NCBI GenBank assembly: GCA_016292515.1
Contig: JAEDIJ010000001.1
Location: 1-64,000, forward strand
DNA: 64,000 nt
Direction: 5' to 3'
Origin: Victivallaceae bacterium
GTDB lineage: Bacteria > Verrucomicrobiota > Lentisphaeria > Victivallales > Victivallaceae
In this document: positions 1-7,572 of the stretch, piece after piece
Layout: each line of letters starts with the position of its first letter
Position numbering within the stretch: the stretch's first letter is position 1
The notes under the pieces: model-generated
What the model was told of the DNA's origin: nothing
Database searches by the model: none
Seen by the model: the letters and a program-made list of their open reading frames with translations, nothing else
Position numbers and translations under genes: made by a program

Positions 1-147
1 CTCGGCGATTTCGCCATTGGTCTTGCGGCGATAGAGTTCGGGGGATTCGCGGAAGGCTGCCAGGTTGTGGCTCGACATGTACCTGCCGCAGCTGCTGGCG
101 GCGTGATACTCTTCCGCGGGGATGGATAGGAATCTGTCTGTGTTCAT
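1..147 (-). CDS. Partial PD-(D/E)XK phage-type exonuclease (DUF3799-like), N-terminus only
   Basis: Leftward reading frame cut by the window edge; 49 residues are visible. The start is the ATG at 147, preceded on its strand by an AAGGAA ribosome site about 6 nt away. The N-terminus has the pattern 'IPAEEYHA' followed by a stretch with 'SSHNLAAFRESPELY', which resembles the opening of RecE/exonuclease VIII-like PD-(D/E)XK proteins of phages and integrative elements, where a short helix pair precedes the nuclease core. The catalytic core is outside the window, so nuclease activity cannot be checked. Such proteins usually make single-stranded tails for recombination. It is separated from the recombinase block by a terminator. 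The call is a family guess from a short segment. Confidence 0.5.
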   Translation of the reverse strand, partial: MNTDRFLSIPAEEYHAASSCGRYMSSHNLAAFRESPELYRRKTNGEIAE

Positions 148-252
148 TGTCGTTTCCTTTGGTTGGGTTGGTTTCACGTGACCCTTTCGGTTGTCACATC
201 CCCCATATTCAGAATTTTTCCGGCGATGTTTTCCAAAACCCGAAAAAAAGTG

Positions 253-289
253 AAAAAAAATGGGCGACCGGTTTTCGCGCCGGTCGCCC
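253..289 (-). terminator. Rho-independent terminator of the recombinase operon
   Basis: A perfect 10-bp stem (GGGCGACCGG at 262-271 with CCGGTCGCCC at 280-289) and an 8-nt loop. On the minus strand it is followed by a run of eight T (253-260). It lies 30 bp past the stop of the last recombinase-block gene, so leftward transcription should end here before the nuclease gene. Confidence 0.85.
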
Positions 290-318
290 TTGGCTATCCT
301 AACTTTCCTTGTATCAGG

Positions 319-714
319 CTATTCGGGCATTTTCTCCCCGAATATGTATTCGTACTGCTCCGACCAGATTTCAGGGATGTCGGTGTGAAGCAGGTTCATA
401 TTGACCTTCGCCGGGATGTTGCCTGTCAGAATTCGATGGATGACAGCGGGAGCAAGGCGGGCGAAGCGGATTGTTCCGGCCACCTTTGCCGTGTCGCGCC
501 CAAGCTCACGCGCCAGGGCGACGGCGTTCTCGAAGCGTCCCTCGTCTATATACCTTTGCCATCTGCGCCCGCGCGCGATGGCAAGCACGAGCGAGTCGTT
601 CTCGGGAATGTCGGGGACGATAATCTTCTTCGTAATCTTGTCGCTCCTGAAGAGAATGGCGACCCTTACGAGGATGTTGCCGTTCTCAAGCTTCTCAATC
701 GTTCTCTTCTTCAT
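319..714 (-). CDS. Small helix-rich protein at the end of the recombinase operon
   Basis: 131 residues of unknown function. It begins inside the 3' end of the serine recombinase gene (20-nt overlap) with a GGAGGA ribosome site 8 nt ahead of the ATG, so the two are translationally coupled. Residues about 60-100 contain a helix-turn-helix-like stretch ('ALARELGRDTAKVAGTIRFA') resembling the helical segment of small proteins often encoded directly after large serine recombinases. A role as recombination directionality or accessory factor is plausible but inferred only from position. No transmembrane segment or signal peptide is visible. It is the last gene before the terminator at 253-289. Confidence 0.65.
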   Translation of the reverse strand: MKKRTIEKLENGNILVRVAILFRSDKITKKIIVPDIPENDSLVLAIARGRRWQRYIDEGRFENAVALARELGRDTAKVAGTIRFARLAPAVIHRILTGNIPAKVNMNLLHTDIPEIWSEQYEYIFGEKMPE

Positions 715-1984
715 CTTCCATGTCCTCCACCATCAGGTTCTTTATGCCGGAAGTCCTGAACTCTATTTCAAGGCCGTCCAGGCTTATTTCCGCCTTCACG
801 ACAAGCAGTTCAGCCAGGCGGTGCTTCTCGCCGGCCATCATGTTGTCCCACACCACGCTCCTCATCATCCCTGCGATGTCCATCGCGGGGATGCCAGAAG
901 CCTCCGAAAGGGCGGAAAGCATTTCGGGGGCTTTCATCACGTCCGCAATCTGGCTGAAGACTATCTTCTCAATCTCCCCTGCGGGTACGCGCCTAATCGG
1001 GCAGGTCGAGACGGCCCGCTTCTCGTCCTTCGAGCAGAGGTAGTAGCAGTACTTCCGTCCGTTGCGGATTGTGTAGGAGGGGGTCATCGCTCCGCCGCAG
1101 CATCCGCACCGCAGGATGCCCGCGAGCATGGCCTCCGTGCCGATGCGCTCCTTGCCCGGCTTCGTGCGGCAGTCGGCGGCCATGTAGTCCCTGACCGTCT
1201 CCCACAGTTCCTTGTCAATCAGCTGCGCGTGCTCCCCCTGGACGATTTCCCCCTTGTAGTCAACCTTGCCAAGGTAGGTGACGTTGGTGAGAATCCTGTA
1301 GATGTGCTGCGGCGTCCAGGCCTTGCCTCTGCGCCAGGGAATGCCGTCGTTGTTGAGTTCGTAGGCTATCTGCCGGGTTGACTGCACCTCGGTGAAGCGG
1401 CGGTAGATGCGCTCCAGAATCGGCAGTTCCTCGGGCACGGGGACGAGGCGGTGGTTCTCCACCTTGTACCCGTAGGCCGCGTTGCCGCCGACCCACTTGC
1501 CTTTCAGGCGAGAAGCCCTCATCTTGTCGCGGACGCGCTCCGTGATGACCTCGCGCTCGAACTGGGCGAAGGTCAGCAGGATGTTCAGCATCATCCGCCC
1601 CGCGGAGGTGTGGGTGTTGATTTCCTGCGTGACCGAGACGAACGCCACGTTCATCCTGTCCAGTTGCCGCGACAGCTCCGCGAAGTCGCAGATGCTGCGG
1701 GAGAGGCGGTCGATTTTATAGACCACGATGATGTCCACCTTGCCCGCCTCGCAGTCGGCCATCAGCCGTTTGAGCGCGGGGCGGTTGAGGTTTCCTCCGG
1801 AGAAGCCTCCGTCGTCATAGCGGTCGGGGAGCAAGACCCAGCCGTTCGCCTTCTGCGACTTGACGTATGCCTCGCCCGCCTCGCGCTGCGCGTCGAGGCT
1901 GTTGAACTCCTGCTCCAGGCCTTCCTCCACGCTTTTCCGCGTGTAGATGGCCGCTCGTTTAATTTCGATTTTCTGCTGCATCAT
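695..1984 (-). CDS. Large serine recombinase (resolvase/integrase family)
   Basis: 429 residues from the chosen ATG at 1984, which overlaps the stop of the upstream DUF2924 gene; a longer frame to 2014 lacks a sensible start. The N-terminal resolvase domain (about residues 8-160) has the catalytic serine in 'YTRKS' and the arginine motif 'YKIDRLSRS'. A recombinase domain (about 165-270) follows, then a zinc-ribbon with CGCC and later cysteines, and a C-terminal tail lacking an obvious long coiled coil. Serine recombinases join specific att sites through a phosphoserine intermediate and move integrative elements or phages. This is the likely integrase of the island, but its att sites cannot be defined here. 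Family assignment is secure. Confidence 0.95.
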   Translation of the reverse strand: MMQQKIEIKRAAIYTRKSVEEGLEQEFNSLDAQREAGEAYVKSQKANGWVLLPDRYDDGGFSGGNLNRPALKRLMADCEAGKVDIIVVYKIDRLSRSICDFAELSRQLDRMNVAFVSVTQEINTHTSAGRMMLNILLTFAQFEREVITERVRDKMRASRLKGKWVGGNAAYGYKVENHRLVPVPEELPILERIYRRFTEVQSTRQIAYELNNDGIPWRRGKAWTPQHIYRILTNVTYLGKVDYKGEIVQGEHAQLIDKELWETVRDYMAADCRTKPGKERIGTEAMLAGILRCGCCGGAMTPSYTIRNGRKYCYYLCSKDEKRAVSTCPIRRVPAGEIEKIVFSQIADVMKAPEMLSALSEASGIPAMDIAGMMRSVVWDNMMAGEKHRLAELLVVKAEISLDGLEIEFRTSGIKNLMVEDMEDEEEND

Positions 1985-2421
1985 TTCACCCCGAAGAATA
2001 GTTTTCCGTTCCAATGGGTCCCCGTGATGGCGAAGGCCACCGCTGAGAGCGACTTGTACGCCGTCCCCTTGTATTCGAACCTCCCGTCGAAGAGCCTGAC
2101 GGCCTCGTGCATCTCGCCTTTCCAGGTGCGGCAGAACCGCGTCCCCGGCGTGGTGACAAGCCGTTTTGGCGATGCGGTAACGAGGTTCGACAGGGCGTCG
2201 GCATCGGCGAGGCGATCCAGGTAGGCTGCGTCGGCGGCGCTCAGCGTCCCGAAATACAGCTCCTGGATTTTGTAGATGATTCGCTGGCGGATGTTGCGGA
2301 CGTTGGTCGCGCCGCAGGGGAATCCGTACAGTTCCTCGAACTTTGCCTTGAGGTCGTCCAGCTTCATCTTCGAGACGGCCTCGACCTGCTTGCGCAGGAC
2401 CTTCTCTTTGTCAATCTTCAT
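1981..2421 (-). CDS. DUF2924 family protein
   Basis: 146 residues. The ATG at 2421 is preferred over an upstream in-frame GTG because AAGGAG sits 7 nt before it. The C-terminal half has the DUF2924 signature: 'PGTRFCRTWKG', 'FEYKGTAYKSLSAVAFAITG' and a final 'GKLFFG'. The family has no settled biochemical role and is repeatedly found directly before serine recombinase genes in mobile elements. That is the arrangement here, with the stop overlapping the recombinase start (ATGA). The N-terminal helices could bind DNA. Family call is firm; function is unknown. Confidence 0.88.
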   Translation of the reverse strand: MKIDKEKVLRKQVEAVSKMKLDDLKAKFEELYGFPCGATNVRNIRQRIIYKIQELYFGTLSAADAAYLDRLADADALSNLVTASPKRLVTTPGTRFCRTWKGEMHEAVRLFDGRFEYKGTAYKSLSAVAFAITGTHWNGKLFFGVK

Positions 2422-2599
2422 GTTCACGCTCCTTGTTGGACACTGTGATATTTAAGCTCCTGTTTCCGTCTTTATCCAGCTCGGAAGCCCTTGTTCTTGA
2501 GATTACTGCGCCTAAAAGACGCACTGCCTGCCGGATATGCATCGGGTAGCGCGAAAGCATCCTCTCAAGTCTCGCGTCGCGGTCCTCTGTCTTCTTCAC
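2411..2599 (-). CDS. Small charged protein in the recombinase operon
   Basis: 62 residues, rich in Arg and Glu, with no recognised domain. It starts at a GTG (2599) that overlaps the stop of the sigma-like gene (GTGA), with GGGAGG 6 nt upstream. Its 3' end overlaps the start of the DUF2924 gene by 11 nt. Tight coupling on both sides argues that it is translated. A central helix with Arg residues could contact DNA, but nothing more can be said from sequence. Confidence 0.6.
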   Translation of the reverse strand: MKKTEDRDARLERMLSRYPMHIRQAVRLLGAVISRTRASELDKDGNRSLNITVSNKEREHED

Positions 2600-3180
2600 A
2601 GCGCACCTCCCATCTCATGAATCCCGGCCTCTATGCAGATGGCCTTGATTTGCTCAAGTTCATCGGGAAGCGACTTGGAGGAGATGTGAATCCACCTTGA
2701 GATTCGCCGGATTGACCATCCCTTCATAATGGCCTTGCAGAGCAGCGTCTGGCGTCTGGTCAGCTTGCTGAAGACGTATTCAAACGCATCCCTGAGCTCC
2801 AGCAGCTGGATTTGCCTTTCCGCGTTGTCGTCCGGGACGAGTTCGACCAGCGGGGTGTCGGAGCCTTCCTCCTTGTGGAAAAGGGAAAGCATCTGCGGCG
2901 TGCGCGCACGGCGGCGGGCTGCCTTGTCGATGAGGTTCTTCCTGCGGTTGCAGAGGATGCGCTCCACGTAGGTCATGAAGTCGCACCGCGTCTCGTCATA
3001 CTTGGCGGCCCCTTTCCAGACGGCTTCGGAGAGCCTGGAGCGGACATCGTCCCTGTCGGCCTCGAAATAGAGTCCCGTGGTGAGGAGATATTCGGTGTGG
3101 TAGTCGAGTTTGTGGTTGATTGCGTGGGTGTACTTGCCTTGTGCGGCGTCTGCCGCGATTTCTTTTTGAGTCTTTTGCAT
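2596..3180 (-). CDS. Sigma-70-like (ECF-type) factor of the mobile element
   Basis: 194 residues from the ATG at 3180, which has GAAGGAAG upstream; the longer frame to 3231 has no ribosome site. A sigma-2-like segment (about residues 45-105) contains the 'YDETRCDFMTYVERIL' helix and a basic tail. A sigma-4-like helix-turn-helix lies near the C-terminus ('LTRRQTLLCKAIMKGWSIRR' and following). ECF-like factors direct RNA polymerase to a few promoters. Its place at the head of the recombinase operon suggests it controls element genes. No anti-sigma gene is seen. It could also be a sigma-like regulator that no longer binds polymerase. Confidence 0.75.
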   Translation of the reverse strand: MQKTQKEIAADAAQGKYTHAINHKLDYHTEYLLTTGLYFEADRDDVRSRLSEAVWKGAAKYDETRCDFMTYVERILCNRRKNLIDKAARRRARTPQMLSLFHKEEGSDTPLVELVPDDNAERQIQLLELRDAFEYVFSKLTRRQTLLCKAIMKGWSIRRISRWIHISSKSLPDELEQIKAICIEAGIHEMGGAL

Positions 3181-3230
3181 CTTGGTTCTTCCTTCTGGGT
3201 GAGGGAAGCAGCCGGGATGCGCCAGGCACA

Positions 3231-3290
3231 AAAAGACGGAGGCAGTTCAGGTTCGCCAGTTGTGCTGGCGGCAATCCCGACTACCTCCGT
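3231..3290 (-). terminator. Two-stem structured terminator/attenuator upstream of the sigma-like gene
   Basis: An outer 7-bp stem (ACGGAGG at 3236-3242 with CCTCCGT at 3284-3290) encloses a 6-bp hairpin (CGCCAG 3254-3259, CTGGCG 3265-3270). On the minus strand the outer stem is followed by CTTTTT. It lies between the 106-residue protein gene and the sigma gene, so it could end or attenuate leftward transcription. Confidence 0.55.
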
Positions 3291-3344
3291 TTGCTACGGT
3301 CAGTAAATCAGCTAAAGCCGTTCTAATTCAGTTGTCTTGTCTTC

Positions 3345-3665
3345 CTATCTGGGCATCACCTCCTCATCGAAGCAGATGGTCGCAGGGCGTCCGTCGTGGA
3401 TGCCGAGGTCGCGGATTCGTCCGCTCCGACGGGAGCGAACCTCCTGGACAAAGCGCTTTTGGTAGTTGTTGAGTTCGTAATCCGCGCTCTGTGACCTTGC
3501 CACTGGGGCGGGCTTGTCAAGGTTGACATTGGTCAGCTTCCGCGTCGCCCTGGTGGTCTGGACATCCCCGTTGACGATGTCCAGTTCGGTCAGATGGCCG
3601 AAGCCGATGGTGTCGCAGAGGATGATGATTTCACGCGTGGATTGGTTGAGTTCGGAGAGTCGCAT
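3345..3665 (-). CDS. Unknown 106-residue protein, first gene of the leftward block
   Basis: Starts at the ATG at 3665 with AAGGA about 9 nt upstream, facing away from the ATPase/two-component operon. It has no recognised family, signal peptide or membrane segment. The N-terminal half is hydrophobic and strand-rich ('REIIILCDTIGFGHLTELDI'). The rest is basic and polar, ending in a run of Arg and Asp residues. The structured terminator at 3231-3290 follows it, so it may be a separate transcript from the sigma-recombinase genes. Confidence 0.5.
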   Translation of the reverse strand: MRLSELNQSTREIIILCDTIGFGHLTELDIVNGDVQTTRATRKLTNVNLDKPAPVARSQSADYELNNYQKRFVQEVRSRRSGRIRDLGIHDGRPATICFDEEVMPR

Positions 3666-3795
3666 GGCGCATATTCCTTATGAATAAGGGTGATGGTGCG
3701 CCACTTTTGAGGGCAGCCTTCTGCCCCGGACCTGGCGCGCCGTTCTTTTGGTCACGCCACATATCTTACGATAGGAAATGCCCTCCCGAAACGCG

Positions 3796-3961
3796 GGGAG
3801 TTATTGGGAGCGACGGCATTGAACGCCCGCTCCGTATGGGGTCAGTTAAGAAAAAAATATCGAAAAAAATGCCGCTCCCTGACTTGTGGGAGTATTTCCC
3901 AACTGCTCCCAATCACTCTCAATTACTCCCAGTTTTGTGCTTGATTTCAAAAACTACTCCC
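3796..3961. promoter_or_regulatory. Cluster of CTCCC/GGGAG boxes between the divergent island operons
   Basis: The intergenic region 3666-4100 holds seven copies of the core CTCCC or its complement: GGGAG at 3796, 3806 and 3888, and CTCCC at 3875, 3906, 3926 and 3956. Several are spaced 10, 20 or 30 bp apart, so they fall on one DNA face. Helical phasing suggests a multi-site operator for a regulator, possibly the 155-residue HTH protein or the sigma-like factor. Which protein binds is inference. No convincing gene lies in this stretch; the open frame at 3680-4027 has no ribosome site. Confidence 0.45.
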
Positions 3962-3981
3962 GAACTTGTGTGTGATTTTTG

Positions 3982-4052
3982 TTACCAATTTAGTATGCTT
4001 TCGGAATTATTGGTAAAAATTGGTTGATTGATTACCAAACCGACAGTATATT
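3982..4052 (+). promoter_or_regulatory. Promoter and TTACCAA operator of the ATPase/two-component operon
   Basis: A -35 TTGATT (4024-4029) and a -10 TATATT (4047-4052) are separated by exactly 17 bp. TTACCAAT (3982-3989) and its complement ATTGGTAA (4008-4015) form an inverted pair, and a further TTGGT...ACCAA pair straddles the -35. This is the layout of a repressor site. The HTH protein encoded first in the operon is the natural candidate for autoregulation. Confidence 0.65.
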
Positions 4053-4100
4053 AAGTGCGATTTCAAAAACAGAGCCAAGCCAACATAAGGAAAGGACACA

Positions 4101-4568
4101 ATGGAAAGACAGACACAGACAGATGCCGAAACGGATGTGGAACACCGAGACGGTGTAGCTATTCAAGCAGAAGGCCAAGAAAACGCTCTTCCTCACGAGC
4201 ATTTTCTGCTTCCTGTGCAGGATTTCAGGGAGAAGATGGCCGAGCGTTTCGAAGCGGTCGCATCAATGCTCAGGAGCAATGACGCCTCCAAGGTGACGAT
4301 AGAGGTGGAGTTGGATGGCGGGCAGAGCGTAGTGGTTGACGACCCCGCGCACAAGTGCCAGTATGTCGCCGTCATCCGTCCCTTGGCGGACATGCCGCCC
4401 CGGCAGGAGGCATCGGTTGCGAAACTTCCAAGGGAGCAGAGAAAGGAGACCGTCGAGGAACTCTATCGCCAGGGTCTGTCCCAAAGGCAGATTGCAGAGA
4501 GGCTGATGGTCAGTCAGCAGACGGTGTCGCTCGACCTTCAGAAGATTAAGGACAAGGAAAACAAGTAA
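4101..4568 (+). CDS. HTH regulator heading the ATPase/kinase/response-regulator operon
   Basis: 155 residues, starting at an ATG with AAGGAAAGGA upstream. The N-terminus is acidic and probably disordered. A middle part (about 65-100) is strand-like. The C-terminus (about 118-150) is a clear helix-turn-helix of the resolvase/Trp-repressor style ('YRQGLSQRQIAERLMVSQQT'). It sits 13 nt ahead of the ATPase gene and just downstream of a promoter carrying palindromic boxes. It probably senses or sets expression of the operon. No exact family is recognised. It might instead bind DNA as part of the ATPase complex. Confidence 0.7.
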   Translation: MERQTQTDAETDVEHRDGVAIQAEGQENALPHEHFLLPVQDFREKMAERFEAVASMLRSNDASKVTIEVELDGGQSVVVDDPAHKCQYVAVIRPLADMPPRQEASVAKLPREQRKETVEELYRQGLSQRQIAERLMVSQQTVSLDLQKIKDKENK

Positions 4569-4581
4569 GGGTGGGATAGCA

Positions 4582-6477
4582 ATGGAACAGAACACGGAAA
4601 CGACATCATACAGGATTCGCAGGATTCGGGTCACGGGGGGCTTCCTTGACGGACTTGACTTCTCGTTCAAGGACGGACTCAACTGCGTCATCGGCGCGCG
4701 CGGCACAGGCAAGACGACCCTGCTGGAATTCATCCGCTATGCCCTTGACCTCGTCTCGTCCGAGCCAAATGCAAGGAAGCATTTCGACTGCTTCATCAAC
4801 AGCAATCTGGCTGGTGGGCGCGTGGAGTTGTTTGTAACCACGCTCAACGGAACAGACTACATCATCAGCCGCACGGCTGGCGAGGAGCCGATGCTGCTCA
4901 ACGGCGATGGCAGCCCATCCGGGCAGCCATACCACAAGTCGTTGTTTCGGCTGGACATCTTCAGCCAGAACGAGGTGGAGGCCACGGCGGGGAACACCGC
5001 TTCGCAATTGACGCTGATAGAGGCGTTTGAACGCGATGCCCTGGACTCCCTTGAAGCCGATGTCTCGGCGGCGAAGCGCGAGTTGGAAGGCAATGCCGAG
5101 CAGCTCGACATCGCATGGGCCAGGGTCGCCGAACTCACCGATGCGGTGGCGGCTCTGCCGAGCGTGGAGGAAAAACTGAAGTCGTTCGTGGCCAGAAACG
5201 AGGACGAGTCCTCGGAGGTGGCCAGGGAAAATACGTTGCGGTCGATGAGAGACCGCGAGAAAATCTATGCCGACAGGCTGAAGGAGGTGTATTTCGAATA
5301 CGCGAGAAAGGCGAAGACGCTTGTGGGATTCTTCCGCGAAGGCGTCGGGGGGCTTTCCGCCAACGAGTTTGCGGATTCCCCGAACTATGGGTTGCTGAAG
5401 GAGATGCAGGACATCTTCTCAAAGTGCAGCGAAGATGTCGATGCGCTGTTGGAGCGCATCGGACAATGCGTGAATGCAAGCTGGGCACAGTATGAACCGA
5501 AGTACAAGGCCCTGTTCGCCGCCCATCAGGCGCAGGATGTCAGGTTCACGCAGCTTGCGGAGAAGAACGAGGCGAACAAGCAGGTCCTTGCGGAGCGGAT
5601 GAAGCTGGAGCGGGACCACAACAGGCTCAAGGAGCAGGAAAGGGAGCTGAACGAAAAGCGTGCAGAATACCAGCGCCTGCGTGAGGAGCAGGATGCGCGT
5701 CTTAAGAAACTGTCCACTCTTCTTGACAGCCAGTTCAGGGTGAGACAAGGGATAATCAATCGGATAAACGGCAAGCTGATGCCGCGCATCAGGGTGTCCC
5801 TGACCCAGTTCGGGGACATATCCGCCTACCAGACGTTGATTGCGGAGGGCATCCGAAAGCAGATGAATCAGTACAACCCCCCGGCGAAGAAGGTCGCGGA
5901 GAAGATTCCGCCAGCCGAGCTTGTCGGCTACATCCGGGAGGGCAACGAAGCCGCTGTGCAGGAGGCTGCGGGCTTGACGCCTGCCCAGGCTAAGGCCGTC
6001 GTTGTCGCATTCCGCGGGGACGAGAAGGCACTCGTCCAGTTGCAGACCGCGAAGCTGCTCGACCTGCCTGTAATCGAACTGAACGACAACGGGACCTACA
6101 AGTCCACGGAGAGGTTGTCCACAGGGCAGAAATGCAACGCCATATTGCCGATACTTCTTCTTGACAGCGACCGCCCCCTCATCATCGACCAGCCAGAGGA
6201 CAATCTGGACAACGGCTGCATCCACGACACCATCGTGGCCAGCATCCAGGCGGTCAAGGGTAGGCGGCAGCTTGTGTTCGCCACGCACAACCCGAACATC
6301 CCCGTTCTGGGGGATGCGGAGGCGATGCTGGTGATGAAGTCGGACGGCTCCAATGGCTCCGTCCAGAAGTGCGGAAATGTGGATGACTGCAAGAAGGAGA
6401 TAATTGACCTTCTGGAAGGCGGCAAGGAAGCCTTCGAGCAGCGCATGACGAGGTACAAGTACAGGAACGCCAAATGA
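4582..6477 (+). CDS. Coiled-coil ABC/SMC-type ATPase (TrlF C-terminal-like)
   Basis: 631 residues. Walker A 'GARGTGKTT' is at 38-46. A long heptad-rich coiled coil spans about 150-420. The ABC signature 'LSTGQK' is near 512, Walker B 'PLIIDQPEDNLD' near 531-541, and the H-loop 'FATHNPNIPVLGD' near 566. The head halves closing around a coiled coil are typical of RecF/SMC/RecN-like ATPases. The C-terminal pattern is closest to TrlF-type ATPases, but no PHP nuclease domain is attached. Such proteins sense DNA or nucleic-acid ends and often serve as sensors in phage defence. It is co-transcribed with the kinase and overlaps its start by 4 nt. The specific function is not known; fold and ATP binding are secure. 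Confidence 0.85.
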   Translation: MEQNTETTSYRIRRIRVTGGFLDGLDFSFKDGLNCVIGARGTGKTTLLEFIRYALDLVSSEPNARKHFDCFINSNLAGGRVELFVTTLNGTDYIISRTAGEEPMLLNGDGSPSGQPYHKSLFRLDIFSQNEVEATAGNTASQLTLIEAFERDALDSLEADVSAAKRELEGNAEQLDIAWARVAELTDAVAALPSVEEKLKSFVARNEDESSEVARENTLRSMRDREKIYADRLKEVYFEYARKAKTLVGFFREGVGGLSANEFADSPNYGLLKEMQDIFSKCSEDVDALLERIGQCVNASWAQYEPKYKALFAAHQAQDVRFTQLAEKNEANKQVLAERMKLERDHNRLKEQERELNEKRAEYQRLREEQDARLKKLSTLLDSQFRVRQGIINRINGKLMPRIRVSLTQFGDISAYQTLIAEGIRKQMNQYNPPAKKVAEKIPPAELVGYIREGNEAAVQEAAGLTPAQAKAVVVAFRGDEKALVQLQTAKLLDLPVIELNDNGTYKSTERLSTGQKCNAILPILLLDSDRPLIIDQPEDNLDNGCIHDTIVASIQAVKGRRQLVFATHNPNIPVLGDAEAMLVMKSDGSNGSVQKCGNVDDCKKEIIDLLEGGKEAFEQRMTRYKYRNAK

Positions 6478-7568
6478 CAGAGAACGAGGACAGATGGCAG
6501 GAACGTCTGGCAGATGTGCGGCGGCTTTACGAGGAACTTGCGTCCCGCCCCGGAACGCCGAGGCTGATAGAACGTCTCGCAGCGTATGCGGAAGACCCCA
6601 AGTGGGAGGTTCGGAAGGTCGTGGCCGAGGCTATGCTCTATATGCCGCAGGATGCGCAGTTCAGATTCGCGGGACTTCGCAATGACCCCACGAGCTATGT
6701 GAAGAGGGCGGCGGAGAACGCGCTTGCCCGTTCCGGCGTCGCCGTATGCGACGACGGGGGGCGGGAACGGCTGATGCTGGCCAATAGTAAGAGGATAGAC
6801 AACCTGCTTGTGAAGGCTGGTGCTCGGAGCAATGCCGCGCTGGAGAATGCCTTTCGCGCCCAGTATGAACTCACAATAGGGTCTGTCGGGCATGAGATAC
6901 GGAATCTCCTGTCGCCGCTGATGTCGAGCCTTGAGAAGTCCATCAAACTGCTGGAGCATCCGACCTCCCAGGCCGAGGAGGATGTGGTCCGTTACTTGAA
7001 AGTCGGCCTGGAGCGCGCCAAGGCAATGGAGGCGATGGCCGATGACATCCGAGCGCTGGTGAAGAAGACCAACGAGAAGAAGTGCCATGAAAACCTGGCG
7101 GCTCTGCTGCGCAAGTCGTTGCAGTCGGTCAGGGAGCTGTTCGAGAGCCGTAACGCTCCGATAGGCGGGATAGCGGCGGAGGTCGTCGTCGAAGATACGA
7201 TGACCTGCTATGTGGCGCGCGAGGCGATAATGCACGCGTTTAGGAATCTGATAAAGAATGCGTTTGAGGCGTTTATGACCGGGGAGAACACCTTCGAGGA
7301 ATCCGGTCGGATTGTAATCAAGGCAACGCACATCGATGGAGGAGTCCAGGTCGACTTCATCGACAATGGTCAGGGCATGAACAAGGCCGAACTTGACCTG
7401 GTCCGCCGGTTCACGGCCAACGGCACGTCGAAAAAGGCGAGTGGCACGGGGTTTGGCCTCGCTATCGCCTGCCGCAAGGTCCGTGACCACAATGGTTCAA
7501 TCTCAATAGAATCGCAGGAGGACGAGGGCACTACCGTCTCCGTCTTCCTGCCGGATAAGAAGGAATAG
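6474..7568 (+). CDS. Cytosolic HEAT-repeat histidine kinase
   Basis: 364 residues; the ATG overlaps the ATPase stop (ATGA). Residues about 30-90 hold two HEAT-like repeats ('DPKWEVRKVVAEAM', 'DPTSYVKRAAENALA') in place of a usual sensor domain. A dimerisation helix follows, with the phospho-acceptor H140 in 'GSVGHEIRN'. The ATPase domain has an N-box around N262 ('NLIKNAFEAF'), a G1 'DNGQG' at 297-301 and a G2 'GTGFGLA' at 324-330. There is no membrane segment, so the signal must be internal, probably a protein partner held by the HEAT repeats. The ATPase next door is the obvious candidate. It should phosphorylate the response regulator encoded 4 nt downstream. Confidence 0.9.
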   Translation: MTENEDRWQERLADVRRLYEELASRPGTPRLIERLAAYAEDPKWEVRKVVAEAMLYMPQDAQFRFAGLRNDPTSYVKRAAENALARSGVAVCDDGGRERLMLANSKRIDNLLVKAGARSNAALENAFRAQYELTIGSVGHEIRNLLSPLMSSLEKSIKLLEHPTSQAEEDVVRYLKVGLERAKAMEAMADDIRALVKKTNEKKCHENLAALLRKSLQSVRELFESRNAPIGGIAAEVVVEDTMTCYVAREAIMHAFRNLIKNAFEAFMTGENTFEESGRIVIKATHIDGGVQVDFIDNGQGMNKAELDLVRRFTANGTSKKASGTGFGLAIACRKVRDHNGSISIESQEDEGTTVSVFLPDKKE

Positions 7569-7572
7569 CAAG

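Noticed and set aside
3680..4027. 115-codon plus-strand frame in the island intergenic region
   Set aside because: No ribosome site. The region has operator boxes and AT-rich promoter sequence instead.
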